Part shown: piece after piece, positions 38,470 to 46,356 of the stretch
Layout of the letters: every line of letters begins with the position of its first letter
How positions within the stretch are numbered: position 1 is the first letter of the stretch
NCBI GenBank assembly: GCA_902596165.1
Contig: CACJSU010000001.1
Location: forward strand, 158,765-222,764
Direction of reading: 5' to 3'
DNA: 64,000 nt
Origin: an uncultured SAR86 cluster bacterium
GTDB lineage: Bacteria; Pseudomonadota; Gammaproteobacteria; Magnimaribacterales; D2472
Program-made: the position numbers and the translations under genes
Notes under the pieces: model-generated
The model's database searches: none
What the model was told of the DNA's origin: nothing
What the model saw: only the letters and a program-made list of their open reading frames with translations

Positions 38470-39714
38470 CTAAATAATTCTTTCAGGCTCTTGAATTTGG
38501 CTCGCAAAAACTGCAGCAACAAGAGCAAAACATCCCATAATATTGAAAGCTACAAAGTAAGTATCTTGGAAACCTATCAATATGCTTGTTATTAGAATTC
38601 CAATTGGTTGAAGCGGCGAAATAATTGGAGATGATATACCTCTGGCTTTCCCAAGATTATGTGCCCCAAAAATTCTTAGGTAACACGCAGTCATAAGAGG
38701 AGTTGCAGCACCAAAACCTAAACCAAATATTAATGCACTTATAAAAAATATAATTGGTTCATTAAAATAAGTAATTCCAAAGATTCCAATTGCTTGAAGG
38801 AACATCGACATCATCGAAGGATATGCAGCTTTCATCATGTCCATGAGATATCCAAATATTATTTTTCCAAGGACTCCACCAAAAGCAGATAAAGCATAAG
38901 CAAAAACATATTGTTTAACAGGAAGGCCTAAAAGATTCCAAGTTTCATCTAGCCCCATTTTGCTTGCATGAACGGGCAAAAAAGCAAGCACACCCATCAT
39001 TGAAAGAAATTGGAAGGCGAATGCTAAGGAAATCATCCAAAAAACTTTTTGAGATATAAGATCTTTTGCGGTTATCTCCTGAGGTAAAGATTCTTCTTCA
39101 TTATTTTTCTTCATACCATCTTTAACTTGATTAACAGATCTTGGATCATCAATCACAATAAAAAAGATAAGAGGTAACATAATTAAAAGAACTACAGAAG
39201 CAAAGATTACATAAACATTTCTCCAGCCCACTAAATCAAGAAGAGGATCAACAACCAAAGGAAGCACAACCCCTGAAAAGGAAATACCTATTGCTGCAAT
39301 ACCTAGTGCTCTGCCAGCATTTTTATCAAACCAATTTGAGATTAATTTAGCTACAGCTAAATTTCCCATCATAATAGACCCCAGTGCAAGAATGGTCAGA
39401 TAAATTGTTAGAAGAGACCAAAAAGAATTTATGAAACTTAAAGAGAACAGTCCTGCGGCATAAATTATAGCCCCGATCATCATAAAATTTTTAACAGAAT
39501 ACTTATCAAGGGCGCGCCCTACGACAATTGCCAAAATTCCCACAGGTATAAAATAGAATGCGGAAACCATACCGAGCTGACTTTCGGTCATGCCTAGCTC
39601 TGATATTAGGTAAGGCCAAATGACAGGAAAGCTATAAAAAATGAAACCTACAACAGTGAATTCAAGGGTAAGACCCGTAAATACCATTCTCCACCCAAAA
39701 AACTTCATTCCCAT
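38470..39714 (-). CDS. MFS transporter
   Basis: A 414-residue 12-helix major-facilitator transporter, nearest in feel to the monocarboxylate/oxalate-formate group (loop 2-3 motif G-R-A-L-D-K-Y-S-V-K, central acidic loop at about 195-215). The substrate cannot be read from sequence. The start codon lies within an att-type core repeat: the same bases read as I-E-W-E-stop in another frame. The region just upstream is therefore foreign, and the native promoter may have been replaced. ATG at 39714 or 39708 is possible. Confidence 0.87.
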   Translation of the reverse strand: MGMKFFGWRMVFTGLTLEFTVVGFIFYSFPVIWPYLISELGMTESQLGMVSAFYFIPVGILAIVVGRALDKYSVKNFMMIGAIIYAAGLFSLSFINSFWSLLTIYLTILALGSIMMGNLAVAKLISNWFDKNAGRALGIAAIGISFSGVVLPLVVDPLLDLVGWRNVYVIFASVVLLIMLPLIFFIVIDDPRSVNQVKDGMKKNNEEESLPQEITAKDLISQKVFWMISLAFAFQFLSMMGVLAFLPVHASKMGLDETWNLLGLPVKQYVFAYALSAFGGVLGKIIFGYLMDMMKAAYPSMMSMFLQAIGIFGITYFNEPIIFFISALIFGLGFGAATPLMTACYLRIFGAHNLGKARGISSPIISPLQPIGILITSILIGFQDTYFVAFNIMGCFALVAAVFASQIQEPERII

Positions 39715-39783
39715 TCAATAGGTTTACTAATCTGAAACCCTTTATTTAAAGGGGTTTCAAAAAAGTTTGTATCAACTTTGTAT
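39704..39783 (+). repeat. Att-type junction 1: core, hairpin, paired repeats
   Basis: Core TTCATTCCCATTCAATAG (39704-39721) differs from the other copies by one base. On the minus strand it reads I-S-K-P-I-E-W-E-stop, like a guaA end. A hairpin GAAACCC..GGGTTTC (39734-39758) and repeats AAGTTTGTAT (39763-39772) and AACTTTGTAT (39774-39783) follow. A further AAGTTTGTAT (39848-39857) lies inside the hydrolase coding end. Confidence 0.65.
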
Positions 39784-39824
39784 AAGAGATTTCTCATTTT
39801 GCACCCATTTTTGTATGAATATGC

Positions 39825-40967
39825 CTATAAACTAGGTGTTTCATACAAAGTTTGTATTAGCTCGAACATTAGTTGGTCGATATTTCCATCGATTTCATTA
39901 AATGCAGAAACATTTGACAGAATAATTATCCCGTTTTTATTTTCTAAATCTAAACCCATTGAAGACCTATAACCACCAGTTCCCCCATTATGAAAAACTA
40001 ATTCTCTATCATTTTCCATTTTTAAAATATGCCATCCAAGTCCAACCTGCTTATCGTCATCAATTTTATATGTTGGCTTTTGAGTCAGAGTTAATTCATT
40101 GTTCTCTTTGTCGAATTGAGCTAAAGCAAATTTTGATAGATCTTCTGCTGTAGAAAAAATTGCCCCAGCGCCTGCTAAAGCACCTAAATCCCAATTTGCT
40201 GTTGTTTTTCCGTTCGGATTTAACCCTTTAACGAGTTCCGATCGTATATTTTCTATGTTGATTGTGGAGCTTTCCATTTCGTATTTTATAAATATTTTCT
40301 CTTGGAGAAGTGATTCATATGACGAGTTGGAAATATATGCTAACTCAAACCCCAAAATACCAAAACCAAGGTTAGAGTATTCGAACTTAATTCCAGGCTC
40401 TTGATTTAATTCTATATCTTTTTTTAAAAAATCTATGAGCTTTTCTTCGTTGTAATCTTTATAGGGATTGTTTTCACCAAAACCAGTTATTTCATTCAAA
40501 ACGTTGGAAATGGTATAAAAATTTGAAGGCATTCTTGTAAGCCCAGAAGTGTGATTTGCAAGCTCCTTAAAAGTTATATCTTTTTCAGTATTTATTTTGA
40601 AATCCAGATAATCTTGAATATTGTCATCTAATCTAAGTTTTTGTTCGTTAACAAAATTTGATAATAAGGTCGCGGTAAATACTTTAGTAATAGAACCTAT
40701 TTCAAAAACATTCTTATAATTTTCAATAAACTTTATTTTGTCATTTGTTCTTTCAATTCCAACAAAGTTAATTTCCCCACTTTTAATTATGGCAATCGAT
40801 AATTGAGTATTGTTTGGAAATGACTTCGTGTAATCAAAAATAAGCTCAGATTGCTTTTTGTTAATTCCTTTATTAGAAACTTCGAATTCATTTTCAGCAA
40901 TTGTTGTTTTTGGGGAAGAACAACTTGAAAGTAAAAGAATGACTAATCCAATTAAATAATTTTTCAT
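39825..40967 (-). CDS. Beta-lactamase-family serine hydrolase, lipoprotein
   Basis: A 380-residue class C-type serine hydrolase and the only gene of element A. The signal peptide ends in a lipobox (L-L-S-S-C). The nucleophile motif is S-I-T-K (in E-I-G-S-I-T-K-V-F-T), the second is Y-S-N (in F-E-Y-S-N-L-G-F-G) and the third is H-N-G-G-T-G-G. All three are intact, so it is probably active in the periplasm or at the outer membrane as an esterase, peptidase or beta-lactamase. ATG at 40967 is preferred to a TTG at 40982. Codons near its end contain one of the AAGTTTGTAT repeats. Confidence 0.87.
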   Translation of the reverse strand: MKNYLIGLVILLLSSCSSPKTTIAENEFEVSNKGINKKQSELIFDYTKSFPNNTQLSIAIIKSGEINFVGIERTNDKIKFIENYKNVFEIGSITKVFTATLLSNFVNEQKLRLDDNIQDYLDFKINTEKDITFKELANHTSGLTRMPSNFYTISNVLNEITGFGENNPYKDYNEEKLIDFLKKDIELNQEPGIKFEYSNLGFGILGFELAYISNSSYESLLQEKIFIKYEMESSTINIENIRSELVKGLNPNGKTTANWDLGALAGAGAIFSTAEDLSKFALAQFDKENNELTLTQKPTYKIDDDKQVGLGWHILKMENDRELVFHNGGTGGYRSSMGLDLENKNGIIILSNVSAFNEIDGNIDQLMFELIQTLYETPSL

Positions 40968-40998
40968 TTTATTTCTACTCAATGAATAATACCCACTA

Positions 40999-41040
40999 AA
41001 AACCTATATTTAAAAGGGTTTTAAAAAAGCTTCTATCAAG
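40999..41040. repeat. Degenerate copy of the element A left end
   Basis: About 40 bp (AAACCT..TATTTAAA.GGGTTTTAAAAAAG..T.TATCAA) match 39735-39775 with few changes. A partial core-like CCCACT lies just upstream at 40992-40997. It suggests an older or nested att site between the hydrolase gene and the real right end. No gene follows it before 41305. Confidence 0.5.
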
Positions 41041-41076
41041 GAGATTATATATTTCTTATGGAGTGAATAGTTGGGT

Positions 41077-41114
41077 CTGACACAGAAAGTTGTGTCTCCC
41101 TGTGTCAGTTTTTT
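41077..41114 (+). terminator. Terminator-like hairpin, no gene upstream on this strand
   Basis: CTGACACAG (41077-41085) pairs perfectly with CTGTGTCAG (41100-41108) and is followed by six T residues. It has the form of an intrinsic terminator on the plus strand, but the neighbouring gene is on the minus strand. It may be a remnant of a lost gene. The rest of the 540-bp stretch 40968-41508 holds only att-type repeats; I see no credible gene. Confidence 0.45.
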
Positions 41115-41194
41115 AGAACATCAGAAAATGGTTTTGAGATGAGTTCGATTAACTTGTGCTTATGTTTTGCTGTAAGTGACCAAACTTTGCACTA

Positions 41195-41396
41195 AAGTTT
41201 GTATCTACAGAACACTAATCAAATAAGAATAAGGGTATTGTCATAAGTTTGTATTAAGTTTGTATCTGAAGAACCCGTATTTTATAGGGGTTTCAGAGTC
41301 ACCCTTCATTCCCACTCAATAGTCGACATGACTAGAAATCCAAGTAAAACGAGGGTTTCCGAGGTGTGTTTTACTAGTGTGTAGTAAGTGTGTAGT
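41195..41396 (+). repeat. Att-type junction 2 between elements A and B
   Basis: From left to right: AAGTTTGTAT at 41195, 41245 and 41256 (the last two 11 bp apart), hairpin GAACCC..GGGTTTC (41271-41294), core TTCATTCCCACTCAATAGT (41305-41323), then GTGTGTAGT at 41377 and 41388 (11 bp apart). The core reads S-T-I-E-W-E-stop on the minus strand. Repeat type changes at the core, as expected where the right end of one element meets the left end of another. Confidence 0.65.
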
Positions 41397-41508
41397 TACT
41401 AGGGTTAAAACTTTCCCTCTGTTATTTACCTTTTTTGTAGTCATATCAATATTTTATCACTTCCCTCACTAAACACTGTGTAGCCCTCGAATGAGTTGAT
41501 AGCAGCCT

Positions 41509-42069
41509 TCAACGGAACGTTGTCATTTTCAAATAATCTTCTAAATTATTTTCAATCCATTTTAACTCTTTGGATTCACCACCCTGCGAAACCTCACGCC
41601 TCAAAAGCCCAACTAACCCATGAATAGAAGTCCAAATATTGACAGCTTTTATCTTGATATCTCTCTTTGACGCATCAGGCATGAAAGGTTTTAGTGCTAA
41701 ATATACCTCGTCAAAAGCTGCATCATGAAGCGCTTCTAAATCAGGATAAAGAGACATATCTAAATCTATATTTCCAAACATCAAATCGTAAATATGCGGA
41801 TAGTCCAAACCAAATCTTATGTAATGAGCGCCCCAACCTGCAAATGTATCAGCATCCTTTCTGCCTTCATCAATTATTTCGTAACCCCTGCGCATCAATT
41901 CTGCTTTAAGATCATCTTTTTTTTTAAAATGTCTATAAAAGGCAGTTGTTGAAACTTTAGCTTCTTTAGCAACCTTACGCATATTAACTTTCTGCCAAGA
42001 TTCTGTTTTGCAAATGTCCCATGCAATTTCAACAATTTGTTCTTTAAGATTTTCTTTGTGATAGCTCAT
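41509..42069 (-). CDS. TetR/AcrR-family regulator (element B)
   Basis: A 186-residue repressor. The helix-turn-helix lies at about 25-46 (M-R-K-V-A-K-E-A-K-V-S-T-T-A-F-Y-R-H-F), and the C-terminal ligand domain has R-F-G-L-D-Y-P-H-I-Y-D-L-M-F. It is divergent from the esterase gene; the intergenic region carries two matching palindromes (42091-42109 and 42121-42139), so it probably controls itself and the esterase-to-DUF2141 operon. It is a paralogue of the TetR gene at 45784-46347; helix-turn-helix and ligand domain are largely the same. The inducer is unknown. Confidence 0.88.
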   Translation of the reverse strand: MSYHKENLKEQIVEIAWDICKTESWQKVNMRKVAKEAKVSTTAFYRHFKKKDDLKAELMRRGYEIIDEGRKDADTFAGWGAHYIRFGLDYPHIYDLMFGNIDLDMSLYPDLEALHDAAFDEVYLALKPFMPDASKRDIKIKAVNIWTSIHGLVGLLRREVSQGGESKELKWIENNLEDYLKMTTFR

Positions 42070-42090
42070 ATTACGTCACTATATAAATAA

Positions 42091-42139
42091 ATGTTGACTA
42101 AGTAAACATTGTTTACTAATATGTTAACTTAGTAAACAT
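42091..42139. promoter_or_regulatory. Probable TetR operators, element B
   Basis: Two near-palindromes, ATGTTGACTAAGTAAACAT (42091-42109) and ATGTTAACTTAGTAAACAT (42121-42139), with centres 30 bp apart and a half-site TGTTTACT (42110-42117) between them. They lie in the 129-bp divergent region of TetR and the esterase gene. The same palindrome occurs twice in front of the second TetR gene. Confidence 0.75.
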
Positions 42140-42187
42140 ATGCACAGGAAACACACCTCTTGCAACAATAAATATTTTACCAACAAT

Positions 42188-42265
42188 CAATTATAAATAT
42201 GAAAAAGGTTCTTAGCTGTACATTAGTTTCAACATTCATCCTTGCCAGCTGTAGTGGCGGTGGAG
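42188..42265 (+). repeat. Direct repeat 1, start of a lipoprotein signal peptide
   Basis: About 76 bp spanning the translation start and signal-peptide codons of the esterase gene recur at 43185-43262 with three or so mismatches. The repeat ends in the glycine-rich linker right after the lipobox cysteine. Confidence 0.85.
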
Positions 42266-43212
42266 GCGGTGGTTCTACTTCAAATAATGCTCCTGAAACG
42301 CCAATTCAGAATCCTTATAATTTAACTTGCAGCAGTTACCAATCAAATACTCAAAAATGCAGTTTTACTCATAATAATATAATAAGAGAATATTATATTT
42401 ATATTCCATCATCATACACACCGTCTTCAAATGCACCACTGATGTTTGTTTTGCATGGTTACGGAAGTTCTGCAACAGATATAATGTTTTATTCAAGCTT
42501 TCAAAATTTAGCTGAAGAAGATTCTTATATCATAGTATACCCACAAGGCTCTTTATTAAATGGAGTAACTCACTGGAATGTAGGTGGTTTGACAATAGGA
42601 CCTACTGCTATTTCAGCACTACTTAATTCATTTAAATACTTCTTTTTCCCTGCTAATGATGTAGATTTTATTGAAACTATTACAGAGTTAGTTGATAACG
42701 AATATTTTATAAACAATGAACGCATTTACTCAACAGGCATGTCTAATGGTGGATATATGAGTTATCACTTAGCCTGTAATACTAACCTTTTTGCGGCAGT
42801 AGCATCTGTTACTGGATCAATGACACCTGAAACATATAATAATTGTAGTCCTACTAATGCTACTTCAATTTTACAAATTCATGGATTGCAAGATTTTACT
42901 GTTCCTTATACTGGACTTCCATGGTCTAAGACTATTCCAGAAGTTATGGAATATTGGAGTGAATATAATAACTGTAATGAAGATCCATTATCCTCAATTA
43001 CGGATTTATCAGACGGAAGCTATATATATTTTGATTCATACCAAAATTGTTCAAATACAGTTGGTGTTAATCTCATATTGCACAGTACCATGGGCCACAC
43101 ATGGCCAAGTATAAATAACCATAGTATGAGTGCAACAGCAGAAGTTTGGTCGTTTTTTAAAGATTATGATCTTAATCGAAAGATTGATTATAAATATGAA
43201 AAAGGTTCTTAG
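42199..43212 (+). CDS. PHB depolymerase/feruloyl esterase-like lipoprotein
   Basis: A 337-residue alpha/beta-hydrolase lipoprotein. The signal peptide ends L-A-S-C (Cys18) and is followed by a G-S-T linker. The oxyanion region is F-V-L-H-G-Y-G-S, the nucleophile is Ser182 in G-M-S-N-G-G-Y, the acid is Asp232 in H-G-L-Q-D-F-T-V-P, and the histidine is His300 in M-G-H-T-W-P-S. This pattern fits the LpqC/PHB-depolymerase-like esterase family. The last 17 nt overlap the next gene, because the tail runs into the second copy of the signal-peptide repeat. No Shine-Dalgarno sequence precedes the ATG. Confidence 0.85.
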   Translation: MKKVLSCTLVSTFILASCSGGGGGGSTSNNAPETPIQNPYNLTCSSYQSNTQKCSFTHNNIIREYYIYIPSSYTPSSNAPLMFVLHGYGSSATDIMFYSSFQNLAEEDSYIIVYPQGSLLNGVTHWNVGGLTIGPTAISALLNSFKYFFFPANDVDFIETITELVDNEYFINNERIYSTGMSNGGYMSYHLACNTNLFAAVASVTGSMTPETYNNCSPTNATSILQIHGLQDFTVPYTGLPWSKTIPEVMEYWSEYNNCNEDPLSSITDLSDGSYIYFDSYQNCSNTVGVNLILHSTMGHTWPSINNHSMSATAEVWSFFKDYDLNRKIDYKYEKGS

Positions 43213-43262
43213 CTATATATTAGTTTCAACATTCATCCTTGCCAGTTGTAGTGGCGGTGGAG
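43185..43262 (+). repeat. Direct repeat 2, start of a second lipoprotein signal peptide
   Basis: The second copy of the 76-bp repeat at 42188-42265. It carries the start and signal peptide of the cadherin-like lipoprotein and also encodes the last residues of the esterase in the other frame. Confidence 0.85.
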
Positions 43263-44464
43263 ATGATGAGGTGTGTGATTTCACGAGCGTGAATACGGCA
43301 CCAGTATTTACCACAGACAATGTTATCCTTTGGTATGAAAACGAAACAACTGAAGTTACCATTAATGCCTTTGATGCGGATGGAGATCGTTTAAATTTTG
43401 AAATAAATGGTAATGACGATGGAGGCCAATTTACAAATGGTAGTACGTTTTTTAACTCCCAATATCTAATAAGCATTAATAGGGTCACAGGAGTGGTAAC
43501 TTTTAATGAACCTCCAGATTACGAAAATCCTGTGGATAATGATGATGACAATATTTATAGAATCCACGTTACTGTTGAAGATGAAAGTTTTTGTAATACA
43601 GATCGTGCGAAAGGAGTTGCAACCGAGATATTTCAGATAAAAGTAGTAAATGATCCTACAGATGACGAAACTTGGTCTTGGTGGGATGGAAATTTGATTA
43701 AAAGCAATGACTATGCGCCATATGACAAACATCTAAAGTCATATGGTCTCATCGTTGCAGGCCTTCCAGATGTGACAGATGATTTCATGAAAAAAATTGG
43801 AGATATTGTAAATGCTACTTTTGGTAGAAATAGCATAACAAGCGATCCTGACAGAAATCTATTGCTGGGTAATATTGTTTACTTTCAAGCCTTGCAACGA
43901 GTAGGAGCAACAGGAATGAGCAGTTACGACCCGCCCTTAAATGAAACAAACTATCCAGGATGGGATTTTATAAATGACAACTATATAGTTACTGATTTTA
44001 TTTGGGAGGCCACTCAAAACTCCTCAGAAGAAGCAAAGACAAATGTGGCTCAGGCCAATGCAATTATAAAGCCTCTCATACATACAATTACATTAATGCT
44101 TGAGAAAACATTTTCTGAATGGAGCTATGAAGATCCGTCATCTCAATTAGTATTAGCGATGAATGAAGCTATAAATGGAGGTTATTATGATCCAACTGGC
44201 AAATTTGGAGACCTTTCAGAAACAGACCCAATTGCATATAAAAGAGCAATAGCCGAAGATTTTGCATACTGGATGATTTATACTGCATGGGGCTCATATT
44301 CTTCTTTTTTACCAGGTGATTCTCCAGAATGGACAATTGAGACTCTTGATGAAATGGAGTCAAATACTCCTTTAGCTTATGCACTTTATGACGATTATAT
44401 TTATCGTATCTTAGGTAATCCCATAAGATACTTAGAAGCATTAACTTCTTTTGAGGAGGAATAA
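43196..44464 (+). CDS. Cadherin-like-domain lipoprotein of unknown function
   Basis: A 422-residue lipoprotein. The signal peptide is nearly identical to that of the esterase (L-A-S-C-S-G-G-G). Residues about 32-160 form a cadherin-like beta domain: A-F-D-A-D-G-D-R-L-N-F-E-I, R-V-T-G-V-V-T-F-N-E-P-P-D-Y-E and I-H-V-T-V-E-D are the calcium-site motifs. The remaining 260 residues are mostly helical with many aromatic residues, and I do not recognise them. ATG at 43196 is fixed by the repeat; a longer frame to 43130 lies within the esterase. It is probably held at the outer membrane. Confidence 0.75.
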   Translation: MKKVLSYILVSTFILASCSGGGDDEVCDFTSVNTAPVFTTDNVILWYENETTEVTINAFDADGDRLNFEINGNDDGGQFTNGSTFFNSQYLISINRVTGVVTFNEPPDYENPVDNDDDNIYRIHVTVEDESFCNTDRAKGVATEIFQIKVVNDPTDDETWSWWDGNLIKSNDYAPYDKHLKSYGLIVAGLPDVTDDFMKKIGDIVNATFGRNSITSDPDRNLLLGNIVYFQALQRVGATGMSSYDPPLNETNYPGWDFINDNYIVTDFIWEATQNSSEEAKTNVAQANAIIKPLIHTITLMLEKTFSEWSYEDPSSQLVLAMNEAINGGYYDPTGKFGDLSETDPIAYKRAIAEDFAYWMIYTAWGSYSSFLPGDSPEWTIETLDEMESNTPLAYALYDDYIYRILGNPIRYLEALTSFEEE

Positions 44465-44465
44465 A

Positions 44466-44969
44466 ATGAAAAAATTATTTTCAACTGTATGTGAAACACC
44501 AATTAGTGCACCCAAAGAAGCATTCAATCTTCACGATTGGGTCTTCACCCTATCGGATAAAGACTACCAAAGCACAGCACGCGGACATATCGGTGCTGGA
44601 TCGAGCATTCATACTGATGGAACACAAACTTCTGTCAATGTGGAAAGTGTAGGAGGAGGTTTATTAGTTCAACACTATGTTGCAGAAGTTAAAGAACCTG
44701 ATCACGTTAAGATGGTATCGCTTACTGATCTTTATTTAGCGCCCTTTATAAGAATTGTTATTAAGGTTACATGGGAAATGCGTCTAATTGCTGTATCTGA
44801 CAATGAATGTAAATTCCAAAATACTGTATTGGTAGAACACCCTAATTTCATTATGAAAATTTTCTCTGCTCTAGCATTAACCGGTTATTTTGTGCGAAAA
44901 CATAATGAAGAAGAAACCCCCCTATTTGCTCAAAACTTATATGAAAGAACATTCAAAGAAAACACCTAG
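44466..44969 (+). CDS. Unknown protein, possible START/SRPBCC-like fold
   Basis: A 167-residue cytoplasmic protein without a signal peptide. ATG at 44466 follows GAGGAGGAATAAA, the best ribosome site in element B. Alternating strands (for example S-I-H-T-D-G-T-Q-T-S-V-N-V and W-E-M-R-L-I-A-V-S-D-N-E-C-K-F-Q) ending with a long helix recall the SRPBCC fold, but I cannot confirm this. It begins 1 nt after the cadherin-like gene's stop. Confidence 0.6.
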   Translation: MKKLFSTVCETPISAPKEAFNLHDWVFTLSDKDYQSTARGHIGAGSSIHTDGTQTSVNVESVGGGLLVQHYVAEVKEPDHVKMVSLTDLYLAPFIRIVIKVTWEMRLIAVSDNECKFQNTVLVEHPNFIMKIFSALALTGYFVRKHNEEETPLFAQNLYERTFKENT

Positions 44970-44977
44970 AGGATAAT

Positions 44978-45382
44978 ATGGTGAAGAAATACTTTTTTTC
45001 TCTTTTTCTTATTCTGTTTGCGTTTCAATTGAGCGCAGCCACCTTGGACATTGAAGTCCAAGGCATCACAAAAGGAGGCATACTTAATTTAGAAATCTCC
45101 AGCTCTAAGGAAGCTTTCGAATCAGATGGAGATGACACTGGAGTGGCGGCAAGGATTCAAGAAAGAGTTACCAAAGGACAATATCAACGCTCCTTCGATA
45201 TTCCTCCAGGGACTTACGCGATTAAATTACACATTGACGAAAATGAAAACGGGGAGCTCGACACAAATTTTTTAGGCATACCCAAGGAGCAATATGGAAT
45301 CTCAAATAATACTCTATTTTTAAATTTCGATGCTGCGTCATTTATTATCGATACCTATAAAAAAGTTCAAATAGATTTGTGA
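44978..45382 (+). CDS. DUF2141 domain protein, exported (element B copy)
   Basis: A 134-residue exported protein. The signal peptide (M-V-K-K-Y-F-F-S-L-F ... L-S-A-A) is followed by the DUF2141 beta-sandwich: L-D-I-E-V-Q-G-I-T-K-G-G, then F-D-I-P-P-G-T-Y-A-I-K and H-I-D-E-N-E-N-G-E-L-D-T-N-F-L-G-I-P-K-E. The D-x-N-x-N-G-x-L-D segment looks like a calcium loop. No function is established. A close copy lies in element C, nearly identical at the DNA level over more than 200 bp. GAGGA precedes the ATG. Confidence 0.88.
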   Translation: MVKKYFFSLFLILFAFQLSAATLDIEVQGITKGGILNLEISSSKEAFESDGDDTGVAARIQERVTKGQYQRSFDIPPGTYAIKLHIDENENGELDTNFLGIPKEQYGISNNTLFLNFDAASFIIDTYKKVQIDL

Positions 45383-45431
45383 TACTGGCGGCATATAAAT
45401 TAGTTACTTATGACACACAGTAGTTTCCTTA

Positions 45432-45571
45432 GTGTGTAGTATCGTGTGTAACGCTAAATTTTAAATGCCATAAGAACAAGCATTTAAGGTAGAAGTGTGT
45501 AGTCAGTGTGTAGTTAAGAAACCCAGTGTTTATAAGGGTTTAAGGAGTAAAAACTACTCCCACTCAATAAC
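45432..45571 (+). repeat. Att-type junction 3 between elements B and C
   Basis: GTGTGTAGT at 45432, GTGTGTA at 45444, GTGTGTAGT at 45495 and 45506 (11 bp apart), hairpin AAACCC..GGGTTT (45519-45541) and a diverged core ending CTCCCACTCAATAACT (45553-45571). The core reads V-I-E-W-E-stop on the minus strand. The 401-bp stretch 45383-45783 holds this junction and, at 45710-45728, a perfect inverted repeat TTGTTTCA-TAG-TGAAACAA; I see no gene. Confidence 0.62.
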
Positions 45572-45783
45572 TACTCTAACTCAAACTCAGAAAATACCTG
45601 TGTTGCAGGGCAGAGAAATTTACTTTGCAGTGTTTTTATAGTGCGCGGAGTTAGCATCTTTGTTCGTCTGCCAGTCAAATCACTATGCCGCATCGAGAGC
45701 ACCGCAAACTTGTTTCATAGTGAAACAATACTAGTTGATAAACTTCATCTACCCATCGATTTCAAGTCTTTACTTCAGATCCT

Positions 45784-46347
45784 TCAACGGAACGTTGTCA
45801 TCTCCAAATATTCTTCTAAGTTATTCTCAATCCATTCAAGACTTTTATCTCTGTTACGCCGCAAATCCTTACGTCTCAAAATTCCAACTGTTCCATGAAC
45901 TGACGCCCAAACATTGTATGCTTTTATCATAACATCATTCTCTGATTCATCAGGCATAAAAGATTTCAGTCCCTCAACTATCCCATTAAAGGATGCATTG
46001 GATAGAGCTTCTAAATCAGGATAAAGAGACATATCTAAATCCGTATTCCCAAACATCAAATCGTAAATATGCGGGTAGTCCAATCCAAATCTTATGTAAT
46101 GAGCTCCGTAACTTGAGAAATTATTAGTTACATCCTTCATGCCTTCATAAAGAATTTCGAAACCCCTCCGCATCAATTCTGCTTTAAGATCATTTTTGTC
46201 TTTAAAATGTCTATAAAAGGCATTATTTGAAACCCCAGCTTTCTGAGCAACCCTTCGCATATTAACTTTCTGCCAAGACTCTCTTTTGCAGATGTCCCAT
46301 GCAATTTCAGCAAATTGCTCTTTCAGATTTTCTTTGTGATAGCTCAT
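45784..46347 (-). CDS. TetR/AcrR-family regulator (element C)
   Basis: A 187-residue paralogue of the element B TetR. The N-terminus and helix-turn-helix differ at a few places (M-R-R-V-A-Q-K-A-G-V-S-N-N-A-F-Y-R-H-F), and the segment R-F-G-L-D-Y-P-H-I-Y-D-L-M-F is the same. Its recognition helix changes V-S-T-T-A to V-S-N-N-A, so affinity may differ. Two palindromes of the same type as in element B lie in the region ahead of the divergent DUF2141 gene. The inducer is unknown. Confidence 0.88.
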   Translation of the reverse strand: MSYHKENLKEQFAEIAWDICKRESWQKVNMRRVAQKAGVSNNAFYRHFKDKNDLKAELMRRGFEILYEGMKDVTNNFSSYGAHYIRFGLDYPHIYDLMFGNTDLDMSLYPDLEALSNASFNGIVEGLKSFMPDESENDVMIKAYNVWASVHGTVGILRRKDLRRNRDKSLEWIENNLEEYLEMTTFR

Positions 46348-46356
46348 ATAAGAATA

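Larger units (their letters stand above)
39704..41323. mobile_element. Element A: att-flanked segment without integrase
   Basis: The segment lies between two direct copies of the 19-bp core (39704-39722 and 41305-41323). Just inside both ends are an AAACCC..GGGTTT hairpin and two AAGTTTGTAT-like repeats with 11-bp pitch (39763 and 39774; 41245 and 41256). This matches attL/attR with arm sites of a tyrosine recombinase. The only gene is a serine hydrolase on the minus strand. About 40 bp of the left end recur at 41000-41040, so an inner unit may exist. The mobile nature is inferred. Confidence 0.6.
41305..45571. mobile_element. Element B: att-flanked segment with TetR and five-gene cargo, no integrase
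   Basis: Bounded by core copies at 41305-41323 and 45553-45571. Inside each end is a GTGTGTAGT pair with 11-bp pitch (41377/41388 and 45495/45506), plus further copies at 45432 and 45444. Cargo: TetR on the minus strand and, divergent from it, an esterase, a cadherin-like lipoprotein, an unknown protein and a DUF2141 protein. No recombinase, relaxase or transposase is present. The element status is inferred from the repeats. Confidence 0.6.

Noticed and set aside
39734..39758. AAACCC..GGGTTT hairpins as intrinsic terminators
   Set aside because: None is followed by a T run on either strand in the right orientation, and they keep a fixed distance to the core.
41377..45514. GTGTGTAGT repeats as a CRISPR array
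   Set aside because: The repeats are 9 bp, occur in pairs with 2-bp gaps at two distant places and have no spacers or cas genes.
45641..45898. 85-residue open frame in the intergenic region and antisense to the second TetR gene
   Set aside because: Half of it overlaps the TetR gene, with no ribosome site and no recognisable domain.
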